From contig DATATM010000039.1 in NCBI GenBank assembly GCA_036268775.1, forward strand, positions 65,463 to 129,462: a stretch of 64,000 nt of DNA, written 5' to 3'. The translations under genes were made by a program, and so were the position numbers. Below the pieces are notes generated by a model. That model did no database searches and was not told the origin of the DNA. It saw only the letters and a program-made list of their open reading frames with translations. Shown one piece after another: positions 50,422 through 60,843 of this stretch (position 1 is the stretch's first letter; the number at the start of each line of letters is the position of its first letter). Origin of the DNA: DASZIT01 sp036268775. Its GTDB lineage: Bacteria; Actinomycetota; Acidimicrobiia; Acidimicrobiales; RAAP-2.

Positions 50422-51387
50422 TCAATGGAGACGGACCCTCGGGTCCAGCACCGCGTAGAAGACATCGACGGCGATGTTGGCCACCACCACCGCCGCCGAG
50501 GCCACGATAACGATCCCGATGATCACCGGCAGGTCCTGGTTGTTGATGGCCTGCACCGCGGTGAACCCGAGGCCGGGCATCCCGAACACGGTTTCGGTCA
50601 CGATGGCCCCGCCGGCCAGCACCCCGAGGTCGATGCCGAACTGGCTGATCACCGGGGTGAGGGCGGATCGAAGGGCGTGCCGGTAGATCACCCGATTCTC
50701 GGACAAGCCCTTGGAGCGAGCGGTGCGGATGTAGTCCTCGTTCAACACGTCGAGCATCGAGCCACGGGTGAGCCGGGTATAGGCAGCCGCCGACACCAGT
50801 GAGAGGGTGATCCAGGGCAGCACCAGGCCCTCGAACCACTTCAACGGGTTGGCGGTCAGGTAGGTGTACCCGGCGCCGGGGAACAGGTGAATCCCGTGGA
50901 GGGCGAACTGATAGTAGAAGACGTAGAGGAGCAGCAGGCCGAGCACGAACGACGGCATCGAATAGAAGAACAGGGCCAGGACGGTGACGATGCGGTCCCA
51001 GATGGACCGGCTGCGGACCGCGGAGAGCACCCCGGAGAGGACGCCGATGATCAGCCAGAGGACAGCCGCCCCCAGGGCGAGGGACAGGGTGATCGGGAAG
51101 GCCTCTTTGAGGATGGAGGTCACCGGCTGGCCGTGGTAGTAGGAGTAGCCGAGGTTGCCGTGGAGCAATCCGTCGAGAAAGTGCCAGTACTGGGTGGTGA
51201 GCGGTCGGTCGAGCAGCAGCCGGTGGGCGACCAGGGCCACCGTCTTCGGAGTTGCCTCTCGGCCGGCCAGGGTGCGGGCCACGTCGGCCCGGCCCGGACC
51301 GACGTAGAAGATCAGGAAGACCACGATGGTCACCACGAACATCACGAACACCCCGAGCAGCACACGTCGGATGAGGAAACGGACCAC
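50422..51387 (-). CDS. Peptide-type ABC transporter permease (DppB-like)
   Basis: A 321-residue inner-membrane permease, last gene of the transporter operon. N-terminal span MVRFLIRRVLLGVFVMFVVTIVVFLIFY, four to five more spans, and the ATPase-contact loop DYIRTARSKGLSENRVIYRHALRSALTPVI. Eight bases separate it from the second permease gene. Family DppB/OppB. Confidence 0.9.
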   Translation of the reverse strand: MVRFLIRRVLLGVFVMFVVTIVVFLIFYVGPGRADVARTLAGREATPKTVALVAHRLLLDRPLTTQYWHFLDGLLHGNLGYSYYHGQPVTSILKEAFPITLSLALGAAVLWLIIGVLSGVLSAVRSRSIWDRIVTVLALFFYSMPSFVLGLLLLYVFYYQFALHGIHLFPGAGYTYLTANPLKWFEGLVLPWITLSLVSAAAYTRLTRGSMLDVLNEDYIRTARSKGLSENRVIYRHALRSALTPVISQFGIDLGVLAGGAIVTETVFGMPGLGFTAVQAINNQDLPVIIGIVIVASAAVVVANIAVDVFYAVLDPRVRLH

Positions 51388-51395
51388 GACTGCTC

Positions 51396-52373
51396 CTATT
51401 TGTAGAGTTGCTCGGCGCGGGGATCGAGGGCGTCCCGCAGGCCGTCACCGAAGATATTGAACGCCACCGTGGTGATCAGCAGGGCGAGACTCGGGAAGAG
51501 CAGGTACCACCAGGCCTGCTGATAGATCTGCTGGGCCCCGGAGATCATCGTCCCCCAGTCGGCGGTGGGCGGAGGCACCCCGACGCCCAAATAGGACAGC
51601 GAGGCCTCGATCACGATGGTCACCGGGATCAGGAGGGTGGCGTAGACGATGATCGGGGCGACGATGTTGGGCAGGATGTCGATGAACATGATCCGCCAGG
51701 GGCCGGCCCCGAGGGCCCGGGCCGCCTCGATGTACTCCTTCTCCCGCAAGGACAGCACCTGACCCCGCACCACCCGGGCGACGGCCGCCCAGCCGAAGAT
51801 GGCGATGACCACGATCACGATGGTGAGGCTCGGGTGGCTGATCGACACCAGGGAGATGGCGAACAGTAAGAAGGGGATGGACAGCACGATGTCGATGATC
51901 CGGGCGATGATGGTGTCGACCACCTTGCCGAAATAGCCCGCCGCCAGCCCGAGCACGGTGCCCAGGACGACCTCGGCACCGGTGGCCACCACCCCGACGA
52001 TCAGCGAGATGCGGGCCCCGTAGGCGATCCGCACCAGGACGTCCCGTCCCTGGTCGTCGGTGCCCAGCAGGAACGTGCTGTTCGGCCCCACCGGAAGCCC
52101 GTCGGGACTCAGGCCGGTCTGGCGGAACTGCTCATAGACCCCGTGCCCGGTGATCGCCGCGATCACCGGTGCGAAGATCGCCACCAGGATGATCACCACC
52201 ACCACTCCGAGGGCGATGAGCGACGCCCGGTCACGACGGAGGCGCTCGTAGGCCAGCCGCCAGGGGCTCCGGCCCTCGATGATGGTGGCGGCCGCACCCT
52301 CCGGCGGGGGTGCGCCGGAGGTGGCCTCGGCATTCTCGATGGCGACGCTGTCGCTGGGGCTCAGGGACATCAT
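51396..52373 (-). CDS. Peptide-type ABC transporter permease (DppC-like)
   Basis: A 325-residue permease with a cytosolic N-terminus (about 40 residues), a first span ALGVVVVIILVAIFAPVIAA and the conserved coupling loop EYIEAARALGAGPWRIMFIDILPNI. The C-terminal FNIFGDGLRDALDPR is the signature end of DppC/OppC proteins. Pairs with the DppB-like subunit. Confidence 0.9.
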   Translation of the reverse strand: MMSLSPSDSVAIENAEATSGAPPPEGAAATIIEGRSPWRLAYERLRRDRASLIALGVVVVIILVAIFAPVIAAITGHGVYEQFRQTGLSPDGLPVGPNSTFLLGTDDQGRDVLVRIAYGARISLIVGVVATGAEVVLGTVLGLAAGYFGKVVDTIIARIIDIVLSIPFLLFAISLVSISHPSLTIVIVVIAIFGWAAVARVVRGQVLSLREKEYIEAARALGAGPWRIMFIDILPNIVAPIIVYATLLIPVTIVIEASLSYLGVGVPPPTADWGTMISGAQQIYQQAWWYLLFPSLALLITTVAFNIFGDGLRDALDPRAEQLYK

Positions 52374-52386
52374 TCGGTCCTCTCGG

Positions 52387-53475
<1,089 letters not shown>

Positions 53476-53485
53476 GGTCGGCTTC

Positions 53486-54517
53486 TCATGGTCGACTCGG
53501 GGTGGGGAGTTCCTCGCCCACCACCTTGGCCCGCAGCGCCGTCCGCTCCACCAGGTCGAGGGTCAACCAGCAGGCCGACGTGTGGGTCGGGTTGCCCCCG
53601 ACTTCGAACAACGGCGGCTCCTCGGTCCGACAGCGATCCATGACGTAGGGGCACCGGGGATGGAAAGGGCACCCGCCCGGCAGATTGATCAGGCTGGGGG
53701 GCTGGCCGGGGATGGGGTGCAGGCGCTCCCGGACGCCTCCGTAGGCGGGCAGCGACTGCAGCAGGCCCTCGGTGTAGGGGTGATGGCTGGCCCCGAAGAT
53801 CTCGTAACGGTCAGCCTTTTCCATCGCCGATCCGGCGTACATCACCACCACATCATCGGCAACCTCGGCCACCACCCCGAGATCGTGGGTGATGAGGATG
53901 ATGGCGGTCCCGAACTCGTCCTGGAGCCGGCGCATGACTTGGAGGACCTGCGCCTGCACGGTGACGTCGAGGGCGGTGGTGGGTTCGTCGGCGATGAGCA
54001 GCTTCGGGTTGAGGGACATGGCCATGGCGATCATCGCCCGTTGTCGCATCCCGCCGGAGAACTGGTGAGGGAAGTCGTCGACCCGGCGGTCGGGTTGGGG
54101 GATGCCCACCAGGCCGAGTAACTCCACCGCCCGCGCCCGGGCCTGGGCCTTGGAGATGTCCTTGTGGTTGTTTCGGATCATCTCCACGATCTGCCAGCCC
54201 ACCCGGTAAAAGGGATGAAGGCTGGACAGCGGATCCTGGAAGATCATCCCGACCTCGTCGCCCCGAACCGAGCGCAACGCCTTCGGGTCCATGGCCAGGA
54301 GGTCGTTTCCCTCGAACCGCGCCTGGCCGCTGACCCGGGCACCCCGGGTCAGTCCCATGATGGTCTGGGTGGCCACACTCTTGCCGGATCCCGATTCGCC
54401 CACGATCCCCAGGGTCTTGCCGGGCTCCACCATGAAGGAGAGTCCTCGCACCGCCTGGACCACCCCATCCGGCGTCGGGAAGGAGACATGGAGATCGCTC
54501 ACTTCCAGTAAGGCCAA
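53486..54517 (-). CDS. Peptide-type ABC transporter ATPase (DppD-like)
   Basis: A 343-residue ATPase. Walker A GESGSGKSVATQTI, signature FSGGMRQRAMIAMAMSLNPKLL, Walker B LLIADEPTTALDVTVQAQ, and the FHPRCPYVMDRC extension. A TTG start was chosen since GGAGG lies seven bases upstream and the protein then begins ALLEVSDLHVSF as in the family; the longer frame adds 16 unlikely residues. Confidence 0.92.
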   Translation of the reverse strand: MALLEVSDLHVSFPTPDGVVQAVRGLSFMVEPGKTLGIVGESGSGKSVATQTIMGLTRGARVSGQARFEGNDLLAMDPKALRSVRGDEVGMIFQDPLSSLHPFYRVGWQIVEMIRNNHKDISKAQARARAVELLGLVGIPQPDRRVDDFPHQFSGGMRQRAMIAMAMSLNPKLLIADEPTTALDVTVQAQVLQVMRRLQDEFGTAIILITHDLGVVAEVADDVVVMYAGSAMEKADRYEIFGASHHPYTEGLLQSLPAYGGVRERLHPIPGQPPSLINLPGGCPFHPRCPYVMDRCRTEEPPLFEVGGNPTHTSACWLTLDLVERTALRAKVVGEELPTPSRP

Positions 54518-54628
54518 TCTCCCTCCTCCCACGATGCGCCGGCTGAAGCTGTGGTGCCAACCCAACCGGCTTCCCGAAAACTAGTCCGAGAAGCGCGGCC
54601 GGGCGGTGACCACTGACCTAGTTGCTAG

Positions 54629-56455
54629 TTATTTGCTGAGCCAGACATTGGTCGGGTCGCTCTGCTCATAGACAGCCATGTAAATGGCGTTGTGCACCTG
54701 GGACCCATGGATCTCCGGCTGGTTGGGGGCGGTGATCGGGAAGATGGCCGCGTCCTTCATCGTCTCGATGTCCGCCTGGTGCCACAGGGTGCCGGCGGCT
54801 GCCACCGTCGGAGCCTTCAGGGCAGCGTCAATGATCGGATTGAGGGTCGGGTCGTTGAACAGCCCGAAGTTGGAGGATGTCGGCGGCAGGACCCGACCAT
54901 CGAACAGCGGCGGGAAGAAGGAAGCGGCGGCATTGCCGTACCAGTCGGGTGACCAACCGGCCAGGGAAAGGTCCCACACCCCGCTCTGGGCCGTCGTCGG
55001 CACCTCCAGGTACTTGGTGTAGAAGTCGGCGTTCGGCACCCCGACTCCGGTCACCGTGATCCCGATCTTGCCCAGGTCAGCTTGGATGGTCTGGAACATG
55101 CTGTTGGAAAGGGTGGAAGCGGGACGGTAGAGGAACTTGAGGGTCAGCCCGTTCGGGAAGCCGGCCGAAGCCAGCAACTGCTTGGCCTTGGTCGGGTTGT
55201 AGGTGTACTGGGAGTAGGAAGGCGCCGAACCGGTGATGCCCGGAGGCAGGATCTGGGTGAGCGGCGGTGAGACCTGCGGCCCCCCGGCATCCTGGATCAG
55301 GTCGGTGCGGTTGAGCCCGTACTCGAGGGCCTGGCGAACCGCCAGCTTGCCCAAGGCACCGCCGTTGTTGGGCGACTGGGCGTTGAAGATCACGTAGGGG
55401 TTGGTCGAGAACTCCGACTCCAGGCTCAACCTCGGATCATTGGCCGCCAGCAGGCTCGGAATGTCGCTGGGAGGCACGTAGCTGTCCCACTCCATGTCGG
55501 CCTGCGGGGAGTTGGTGAGGATCTGCTGTTGGATCGATGCCTGGGTGCCCGTCTCGTTCACGTCGATCTGGTTGACATAGGCCTTCCGGATCGGGTCGGT
55601 GCTCGCCTTCCACACCGGATTGCGCACGAAGTCGATCGTCTTGGCTGGGTCATAGCTCTGGACCTGGTAGGGACCGTCGGAGATGGTGTGCTGGGCCAGG
55701 TCATTGCTCCCGGGGAGGTAGTTGAGGTACTCCACCGGAGCCGGATCGAAGGCGTTGAGGGCCAGCATGTTGGTGAAGTACGACGTCGGCTGGGTCAACT
55801 GGAAGTCGATGGTGAGTGGGTTGGTCGGGTCAACGGTGGCGCCGGTGATGTTGTTGGCGGTGACGTAGGCCTTCTGAGCCGCCGGGTCGGTGGAGGACAC
55901 GTTGGAGAACCCGGTGCAGAACGCCGCATAACCGACGATCAGGTTGCTGAAGTCGGGCTGGCCACCGAAGGGCTGGGTTGGGTTGCAGGTTCGCTTGAGA
56001 CCGAGCACGGCGTCAGCCGCGGTGACCTGGCGGGACGGGGTGGTGTTCCACATGGCTCCGGTCCGGATGGTGACCGCGTAGGTCAGTCCGCCGTTGCTGA
56101 CGGTCGGATTGGCGGTGGCCAGGTCAGGAACCGGGTCGGTGGTCTGACCCTGGATGGCGGGATAGGTGTACAGGCTCCGGCTCCACATGCGGAGGCCGAG
56201 GTAGCCGACCGCGTAGTAACTGACGTTGGGGTCCATGAAGTCGACATCGCCGGTACCGAGCATGGTCAAGGTCCCGCCCCGGACCGGGGTTCCGGAGGAA
56301 TTGGCGGCATAACGCTGATTGGGGAGGGATCCGCTCCCTCCGCCCGCCGCGGTGGTGGCGGTTGTCGACGGGGTCGAACTACTGCAGGCCGCCGCCAGCA
56401 TCCCCAGCGTGGTCGCTATCGCGACCATCATCATCCTGCGCTTCGAATGTCCCAT
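54629..56455 (-). CDS. Family-5 solute-binding lipoprotein of the peptide transporter
   Basis: A 608-residue extracellular binding protein, first gene of the operon. Signal MMMVAIATTLGMLAAAC with lipobox cysteine at residue 25, then Ser/Thr-rich tether and the SBP_bac_5 fold: DPNVSYYAVG, LATANPTVSNGGLTYAVTIR, AVRQALEYGLNRTDLI, FPITAPNQPEIHGSQV. ATG follows GAGGAGGGG at a distance of eight bases. Ligand unknown; peptides or nickel-type complexes are the family options. Confidence 0.92.
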   Translation of the reverse strand: MGHSKRRMMMVAIATTLGMLAAACSSSTPSTTATTAAGGGSGSLPNQRYAANSSGTPVRGGTLTMLGTGDVDFMDPNVSYYAVGYLGLRMWSRSLYTYPAIQGQTTDPVPDLATANPTVSNGGLTYAVTIRTGAMWNTTPSRQVTAADAVLGLKRTCNPTQPFGGQPDFSNLIVGYAAFCTGFSNVSSTDPAAQKAYVTANNITGATVDPTNPLTIDFQLTQPTSYFTNMLALNAFDPAPVEYLNYLPGSNDLAQHTISDGPYQVQSYDPAKTIDFVRNPVWKASTDPIRKAYVNQIDVNETGTQASIQQQILTNSPQADMEWDSYVPPSDIPSLLAANDPRLSLESEFSTNPYVIFNAQSPNNGGALGKLAVRQALEYGLNRTDLIQDAGGPQVSPPLTQILPPGITGSAPSYSQYTYNPTKAKQLLASAGFPNGLTLKFLYRPASTLSNSMFQTIQADLGKIGITVTGVGVPNADFYTKYLEVPTTAQSGVWDLSLAGWSPDWYGNAAASFFPPLFDGRVLPPTSSNFGLFNDPTLNPIIDAALKAPTVAAAGTLWHQADIETMKDAAIFPITAPNQPEIHGSQVHNAIYMAVYEQSDPTNVWLSK

Positions 56456-56928
56456 AGACGAACCCCTCCTCGTTCGGTGGTCGACACCAAATGCCGACCG
56501 CGATGTGAATCCTTCAGCCGGTCTTTGCTGTGATGAACCCGCGCGTCCCCCCGGACCGGAAAAGTTCCGGCGCGAGGGAGTGAGAGCAACGACCGCGGCG
56601 GTCACCAACTGGGACCGCCCCCGCTGATTCAGTCGTGAGTTCAAGCACTGGAATCGAACCTAGCAGCGTTCGTCACGCGGACGTCACGCGAAAGTTACAT
56701 GGTTGTTACGTGGCCGTGAATTGTCCACACCCTCAAGCGGTTCTATCCGCAGCCCGGTTGATATTCACTCATATGGCGTACCCGATGAAACAAGTTTCAA
56801 ACGCGGGTGGCAGGCGACAACCTTCAATGCAGTGATCGTTTCAAGTCGAGATGACGCGACTGTCATGTCTTGGCTGGCGCCCAACAGTCAGATGACACGG
56901 CGGTCACTGAGCCACCACCGGGGAGGAA
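56456..56928 (-). promoter_or_regulatory. Upstream region of the peptide transporter operon
   Basis: About 470 bases without a gene between the binding-protein start and the AHSA1-like gene. A hairpin CCGGAA-AAG-TTCCGG (56556-56570) lies in the transcribed leader. Two direct repeats of GTCACGCG (56672 and 56683, 11 bases apart) near an A+T-richer patch (TTACATGGTTGTTAC) may be a regulator site upstream of the promoter. No further element could be supported. Confidence 0.4.
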
Positions 56929-57435
56929 TCAGTCGTCGCCGGAGAATCCGGGAGGTGGGCCCTCCTGGGGACCGAGCGTCGGTTCGAACGCGACGCGGTA
57001 CTGGTCGAAGAGAGGCTTCCACTCCTCGAGGGGGTTCTCCCCGGAAAGTCGGGCCAGACAGGCCTCCCAGCCGGCGGCGTTGCGGGCGGCAATCCCGCGG
57101 TCGAGCTCGTCGGTGAGGACCAAGAGGGTGGCGCCATCCCCTTGGGGGGTGAGCACGAAGCGAAGGGTTTCGTCGCCCCAGGTGTAAGCCAGCCGGCGCG
57201 GTTCCTCGAGTTCGAGCACGGTGCCGGTGAAGTCGGGCGCCTCGTTCTTCCGAAACACAAAGGTAAGGGTGGCCCCGACTTTCCACTCGTCGGTGATGAT
57301 GTCGGTCGGGAACCAGGCCTTGAGCTCTTCCCGGTCGATGAGGGATCGCCACACCTCTTCAGGCGAGTGGGGGAGGAGACGTTCGAATCGGATGACGGGT
57401 CGTGCCCCGTTGGTTTCGAGCGTTCCGTTGGTCAT
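56929..57435 (-). CDS. AHSA1/SRPBCC-family protein
   Basis: A 168-residue START-like domain protein: FERLLPHSPEEVWRSLIDREELKAWFP, VGATLTFVFRKNE, PRRLAYTWGDETLRFVL and the closing LSGENPLEEWKPLFDQY. This is the AHSA1-like group found directly behind ArsR-type regulators. It probably binds a small hydrophobic ligand. Overlaps the regulator gene by four bases. Confidence 0.85.
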   Translation of the reverse strand: MTNGTLETNGARPVIRFERLLPHSPEEVWRSLIDREELKAWFPTDIITDEWKVGATLTFVFRKNEAPDFTGTVLELEEPRRLAYTWGDETLRFVLTPQGDGATLLVLTDELDRGIAARNAAGWEACLARLSGENPLEEWKPLFDQYRVAFEPTLGPQEGPPPGFSGDD

Positions 57436-57764
57436 CGTGGTTCCTTTCGTCGAGATGCCTTGTTGTCGAGATGCCGCTCAAGCCGATCGAGGCTCTCGGT
57501 CCAGAGTCCGCGATAGGTGGCGAGCCAGGCGTCGAGTTCGATCAGCGGTTCGGGACGGACACGGTAGAGCCGGCGTTGCGCATCGACCCGGACGTCGACC
57601 AGTCCCGAGTCGCGGAGGACCCGGAGGTGCTTGGACACCGTGGGCTGGGTGACACGCATGTCGCCGACCAGATCGCCCACTGACCGTTCGCCGTCCCTCA
57701 GGAGGTCCAGGATCTGGCGACGGGTGGGCTCAGCCAACGCTTCGATGGCGGCGATCGACGACAT
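57432..57764 (-). CDS. ArsR-family transcriptional regulator
   Basis: A 110-residue winged-helix repressor: ALAEPTRRQILDLLRDGERSVGDLVGDMRVTQPTVSKHLRVLRDSGLVDVRVDAQRRLYRV is the classic ArsR domain with recognition helix TQPTVSKHLRVL. No cysteine metal site is present, as in ArsR proteins paired with SRPBCC genes. A palindrome lies 22 bases upstream of its start, indicating autoregulation. Confidence 0.9.
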   Translation of the reverse strand: MSSIAAIEALAEPTRRQILDLLRDGERSVGDLVGDMRVTQPTVSKHLRVLRDSGLVDVRVDAQRRLYRVRPEPLIELDAWLATYRGLWTESLDRLERHLDNKASRRKEPR

Positions 57765-57785
57765 GGTTCGATTATGCCGTTAGAC

Positions 57786-57809
57786 GTATATTCCTGTCAA
57801 GGCATATAC
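57786..57809. promoter_or_regulatory. Palindrome upstream of arsR-type gene
   Basis: GTATAT (57786) and ATATAC (57804) are inverted around 12 bases; the A+T-rich arms stand out from the GC-rich surroundings and probably overlap the promoter. A fitting operator for the adjacent ArsR-family protein. Confidence 0.55.
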
Positions 57810-57830
57810 AGGAGGGTCCGAGCTTGGTGA

Positions 57831-58583
57831 CTATCCGGAGCGCGGCCCGGGGGCATTGCGGAACTGGAAGGGCTCACTCTTTCGGCCCGGGACTACGTAC
57901 CAACATTCTCCGGTCCCGCCGCCGTCGATGATCGAGAGGAACGTGTCGACCACATCGCTCACATCCAAGATGGGGAAGTGGGTCTCCTCGAGGTAGGAGC
58001 GGATGCCTTCGATGATGTCGGTATCGGCGAAGGAGGGGCACAACGCATTGATGGCGATTCCCTCGGGTTTGTAGGCGGCGGCCAACGACCGCACCAACCC
58101 CACCACTGCGTGCTTGTTGGCCACGTAGACCGGATCGAAGGGTGGCGCGACGATGCCGGCCATGCTGGCGGTGGCAACGATCTGACCGCCACCCCGTGCC
58201 CGCAGGGCAGGCAGCGCGGCGTGGACCCCGTAGACGACGCCGTCGAGGTTGATGGCCATCGCCCGGCGGTAGAGCGCCAGATCGAAATCGTCCCCCAGGT
58301 CGCAACCGGTGGTCACCCCGGCGTTGAGGTGGACGAGATCGAGCCCGCCGTAGGTCGACACCGCCGTATCCACCGCCGCGGCCAGGTCGTCCGGCTCCCG
58401 CACGTCACACCTCACGAAGGTCGCCCCCAGGTCGGCGGCGACATCCTTGCCGACAACTTCATCGATGTCGGCCAGCACGACCTCGATCCCGGCGGCCCGC
58501 AGTCGCCGGCCGACGGCCGCCCCGATGCCATTACTGCCCCCGGTGATGAGGGCGACGCCGTCTTTCAGCTGTTCGATTCCCAT
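57831..58583 (-). CDS. Short-chain dehydrogenase/reductase
   Basis: A 250-residue SDR. TGGSNGIGAAV cofactor motif, LADIDE acid that favours NAD, LNAGVT for NNAG, and catalytic YVANKHA with the Tyr/Lys pair and upstream Ser in ATASMAG. The start MGIEQLKDG has AAAGG upstream; 46 earlier codons were dropped. Substrate unknown. Confidence 0.88.
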   Translation of the reverse strand: MGIEQLKDGVALITGGSNGIGAAVGRRLRAAGIEVVLADIDEVVGKDVAADLGATFVRCDVREPDDLAAAVDTAVSTYGGLDLVHLNAGVTTGCDLGDDFDLALYRRAMAINLDGVVYGVHAALPALRARGGGQIVATASMAGIVAPPFDPVYVANKHAVVGLVRSLAAAYKPEGIAINALCPSFADTDIIEGIRSYLEETHFPILDVSDVVDTFLSIIDGGGTGECWYVVPGRKSEPFQFRNAPGPRSG

Positions 58584-58845
58584 TGCGTTTGCCTTTCGCC
58601 AAGTCCAGCAGAGGCAGCGTAGGAGACCTTGGCGGCGTCGGACATTCGATATCCGGAAGACTTCCGCCGACAGGACTGGGGGACGTCGGGATCCGATCCC
58701 GATCCAGGCAAACATCGCCATCCGTCAGATGGAGATTGCAGGATCGAGAATTGGACCTGACCAGTGATCGACCACCCTGGGTTTCACCCCATTTCGGGGC
58801 TAGCATGCTCGTCTACTGAGCCGACCACACAGGTACGTCCTGGGA

Positions 58846-59310
58846 ATGGAACCAGACGCCATGGAAAAGACGACCGTTAGTCGACGAGCAGTCCTCGGTG
58901 GTGCGGCCATGGCGGCCGTTGCCGCGGCAACCGGGGGGCTCGAAGGATCAGCCTCCGCCACGACGCTGCAGCCAGCAGCCCGGACGGACTCCCCGCCCCG
59001 TCTGAAGGACTTCGAGAGGCTGATCGGGACTCCCTTCTCGGTGGCTAACGGAACCGTCCTGACCTCGGTCACGCTCGACTCGGTGACTCCGACGGCGATG
59101 ACCGGGCTGCCCCGCAACGCCACGGCCGGGGGGGCGAAGACGACCGGCGAACAGTTCTCGCTCATGTTCTCGGGACCCGCTTCGAACTCGTTCCCGCAGG
59201 GCACCTACCGCGTTTCGGCGCCGGGCCTCGGTACCTTCGATTTGTTCCTCGTGCCCGTCGGAGGGCCGGACACGAAGCAGCACTACCAAGCCATCATCGT
59301 GAGTATCTGA
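58846..59310 (+). CDS. Tat-exported small protein, DUF6916-like
   Basis: A 154-residue protein with a twin-arginine signal (TVSRRAVLGGAAMAAVAAATGG) and a mature domain ending in GTFDLFLVPVG...YQAIIVSI. The same core (SGF..., ..YALFF, ..DIFLVPVG....YQA.F) recurs in the protein at 59982. Such proteins sit beside tail-collar genes in several bacteria and resemble DUF6916. Function unknown; it may be a chaperone or structural partner of the collar proteins. Confidence 0.65.
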   Translation: MEPDAMEKTTVSRRAVLGGAAMAAVAAATGGLEGSASATTLQPAARTDSPPRLKDFERLIGTPFSVANGTVLTSVTLDSVTPTAMTGLPRNATAGGAKTTGEQFSLMFSGPASNSFPQGTYRVSAPGLGTFDLFLVPVGGPDTKQHYQAIIVSI

Positions 59311-59329
59311 TCGGTCGGACGGGGAATCG

Positions 59330-59974
59330 ATGGAGCCCGAGATCAGGGTGGAAGATGACATCGGCGGCGTGACCCGTGTCGGTATGCTCGGGGATCCACC
59401 GGAGGAGGTCGTGCTCCGACCCATCACCGCCGGTGACGAGCCCTTTCTCCGGGATGTCTATGCCTCCACTCGGGCCAAGGAGCTCGAATCGGTCCCGTGG
59501 ACAGACCGGGAACGCCGGGCATTCTGTGATTCGCAGTTCGATCTCCAGGACACCCACTACCGCCGGGAGTTCCCCTCTGCCAGCTTTGATGTTGTCGAAT
59601 GGGGAAGCCGACCGGCTGGACGACTTCTGGTCGCCTTTGGAGCCACCGAATGCGAGATCCTCGACATCGCCATAACGCCTAAGGCCCGCGGCCGCGGGCT
59701 CGGGACCCTCCTCCTCCGCTGGGTGCAGACGAATGCGGCGGCGGCCGATGTCTCGCTGGCCTTGACGGTCGAACCGGGGAATCCGGCCCGACGGCTGTAC
59801 GACCGCCTTGGGTTCCAGGTTCGAATCGGGGGAGCACTCCACGTCGAGATGGTCTGGCGGGCCTGCGCCATCCGATCCGAGCGCGCAGACCGATTCGGTG
59901 ACATGGCCCGGGCCGACGCTGGGCTGGAGACGCTCCGAACCCGGCGGGTGGTCCCGACCAGTGACAGGCGGTGA
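59330..59974 (+). CDS. GNAT-family acetyltransferase
   Basis: A 214-residue protein with an N-terminal extension and a GNAT core: VVLRPITAGDEPFLRDVYASTR, then the acetyl-CoA loop IAITPKARGRGLGTLLLRWVQ and AVEPGNPARRLYDRLGF. Placed between the two DUF6916-like genes, so it probably modifies a product of this locus. Confidence 0.82.
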   Translation: MEPEIRVEDDIGGVTRVGMLGDPPEEVVLRPITAGDEPFLRDVYASTRAKELESVPWTDRERRAFCDSQFDLQDTHYRREFPSASFDVVEWGSRPAGRLLVAFGATECEILDIAITPKARGRGLGTLLLRWVQTNAAAADVSLALTVEPGNPARRLYDRLGFQVRIGGALHVEMVWRACAIRSERADRFGDMARADAGLETLRTRRVVPTSDRR

Positions 59975-59981
59975 AGGGCTC

Positions 59982-60302
59982 GTGACCGATGCGGCCTTCA
60001 GTCCGGAATTGTTCGAGGGCCACGTCGGCTCGGGATTTCGCGTCACCGATGGCGGATCTCCGCTGATCCTCGTCCTCGACCGACTAGAAGTTGGCCCGAG
60101 TTCCTCGAGGCAGGTGCAGTATGCTCTGTTTTTCCGCGCGGAGGGGGATGCTCCATTGGACCAGAGGACTTACCACCTCGACCACGAGGCCCTCGGAGGG
60201 ATGGACATCTTTCTGGTGCCGGTCGGGCGCGTGGAAAGGGAGACGGAGTATCAGGCCTGTTTCAGTCACCTCGCCGCGCCCAGCCAGTCCCGGAAACCTT
60301 AA
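59982..60302 (+). CDS. Small DUF6916-like protein
   Basis: About 106 residues without signal peptide, paralogous to the mature part of the Tat protein at 58846: ELFEGHVGSGFRV, QYALFFRAEGDAPLDQRTYHLDHEALGGMDIFLVPVG, YQACFSHL. GTG start with GAAGGG; an upstream GTG gives seven more residues. The stop abuts the first tail-collar ATG, so they are co-expressed. Confidence 0.6.
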   Translation: MTDAAFSPELFEGHVGSGFRVTDGGSPLILVLDRLEVGPSSSRQVQYALFFRAEGDAPLDQRTYHLDHEALGGMDIFLVPVGRVERETEYQACFSHLAAPSQSRKP

Positions 60303-60812
60303 ATGTCGGATCCTTTCATAGGGGAGATTCGCATCTTCGCCGGGAATTTCGCCCCCTTGGACTGGGCACTCTGCAACGGCGCGGTCATGGCCATCAGCCA
60401 GAACGAGACCCTTTTCCAGTTGATCGGGACCACCTACGGCGGCGACGGCCAGCAGACCTTCGCAGTGCCCGACCTCCGGGGCCGGGTGCCCATCCATACC
60501 GGCCCCAACGGCACATCCAATTACGTGCTGGGCCAGAGCGGCGGACAGGAATCGGTGACACTCACCAATAGCCAACTCCCCGCCCATAACCACCTTCTCC
60601 CGGCCAGTTCGGCGTCTGGCACCTCGACGTCCCCGGCCGGCAACGTCCCGGCGGCTTGGGGCTCCAACCAGTACAGCGATGCCCCTCCCACTGGGGCGAT
60701 GGGAGCCGCAGTGCAACCGGCTGGGGCAAGCCTGCCGCACGACAACATGCTGCCTTTTCTGGGCATCAACTTCATCATCTCCCTGTTCGGCACCTTCCCG
60801 ACCCAAAGTTGA
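60303..60812 (+). CDS. Tail-collar (MdpB-like) protein 1
   Basis: A 169-residue protein of the phage tail collar family, also found as microcystin-dependent-type proteins outside phages. Pattern: PFIGEIRIFAGNFAPLDWALCNGAVMAISQNETLFQLIGTTYGGDGQQTFAVPDLRGRVPIH, then NSQLPAHNHLL and C-terminal PFLGINFIISLFGTFP. Binds or caps tail-like fibres. First of three tandem paralogues. Confidence 0.85.
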   Translation: MSDPFIGEIRIFAGNFAPLDWALCNGAVMAISQNETLFQLIGTTYGGDGQQTFAVPDLRGRVPIHTGPNGTSNYVLGQSGGQESVTLTNSQLPAHNHLLPASSASGTSTSPAGNVPAAWGSNQYSDAPPTGAMGAAVQPAGASLPHDNMLPFLGINFIISLFGTFPTQS

Positions 60813-60843
60813 GGTCCGATGACATGACGAAACGAGGGCCTTG

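Noticed and set aside
55529..56533. Plus-strand frame of 334 codons over the solute-binding protein
   Set aside because: Antisense shadow rich in Gly, Val and Arg; the minus-strand gene has signal peptide, lipobox and family motifs.
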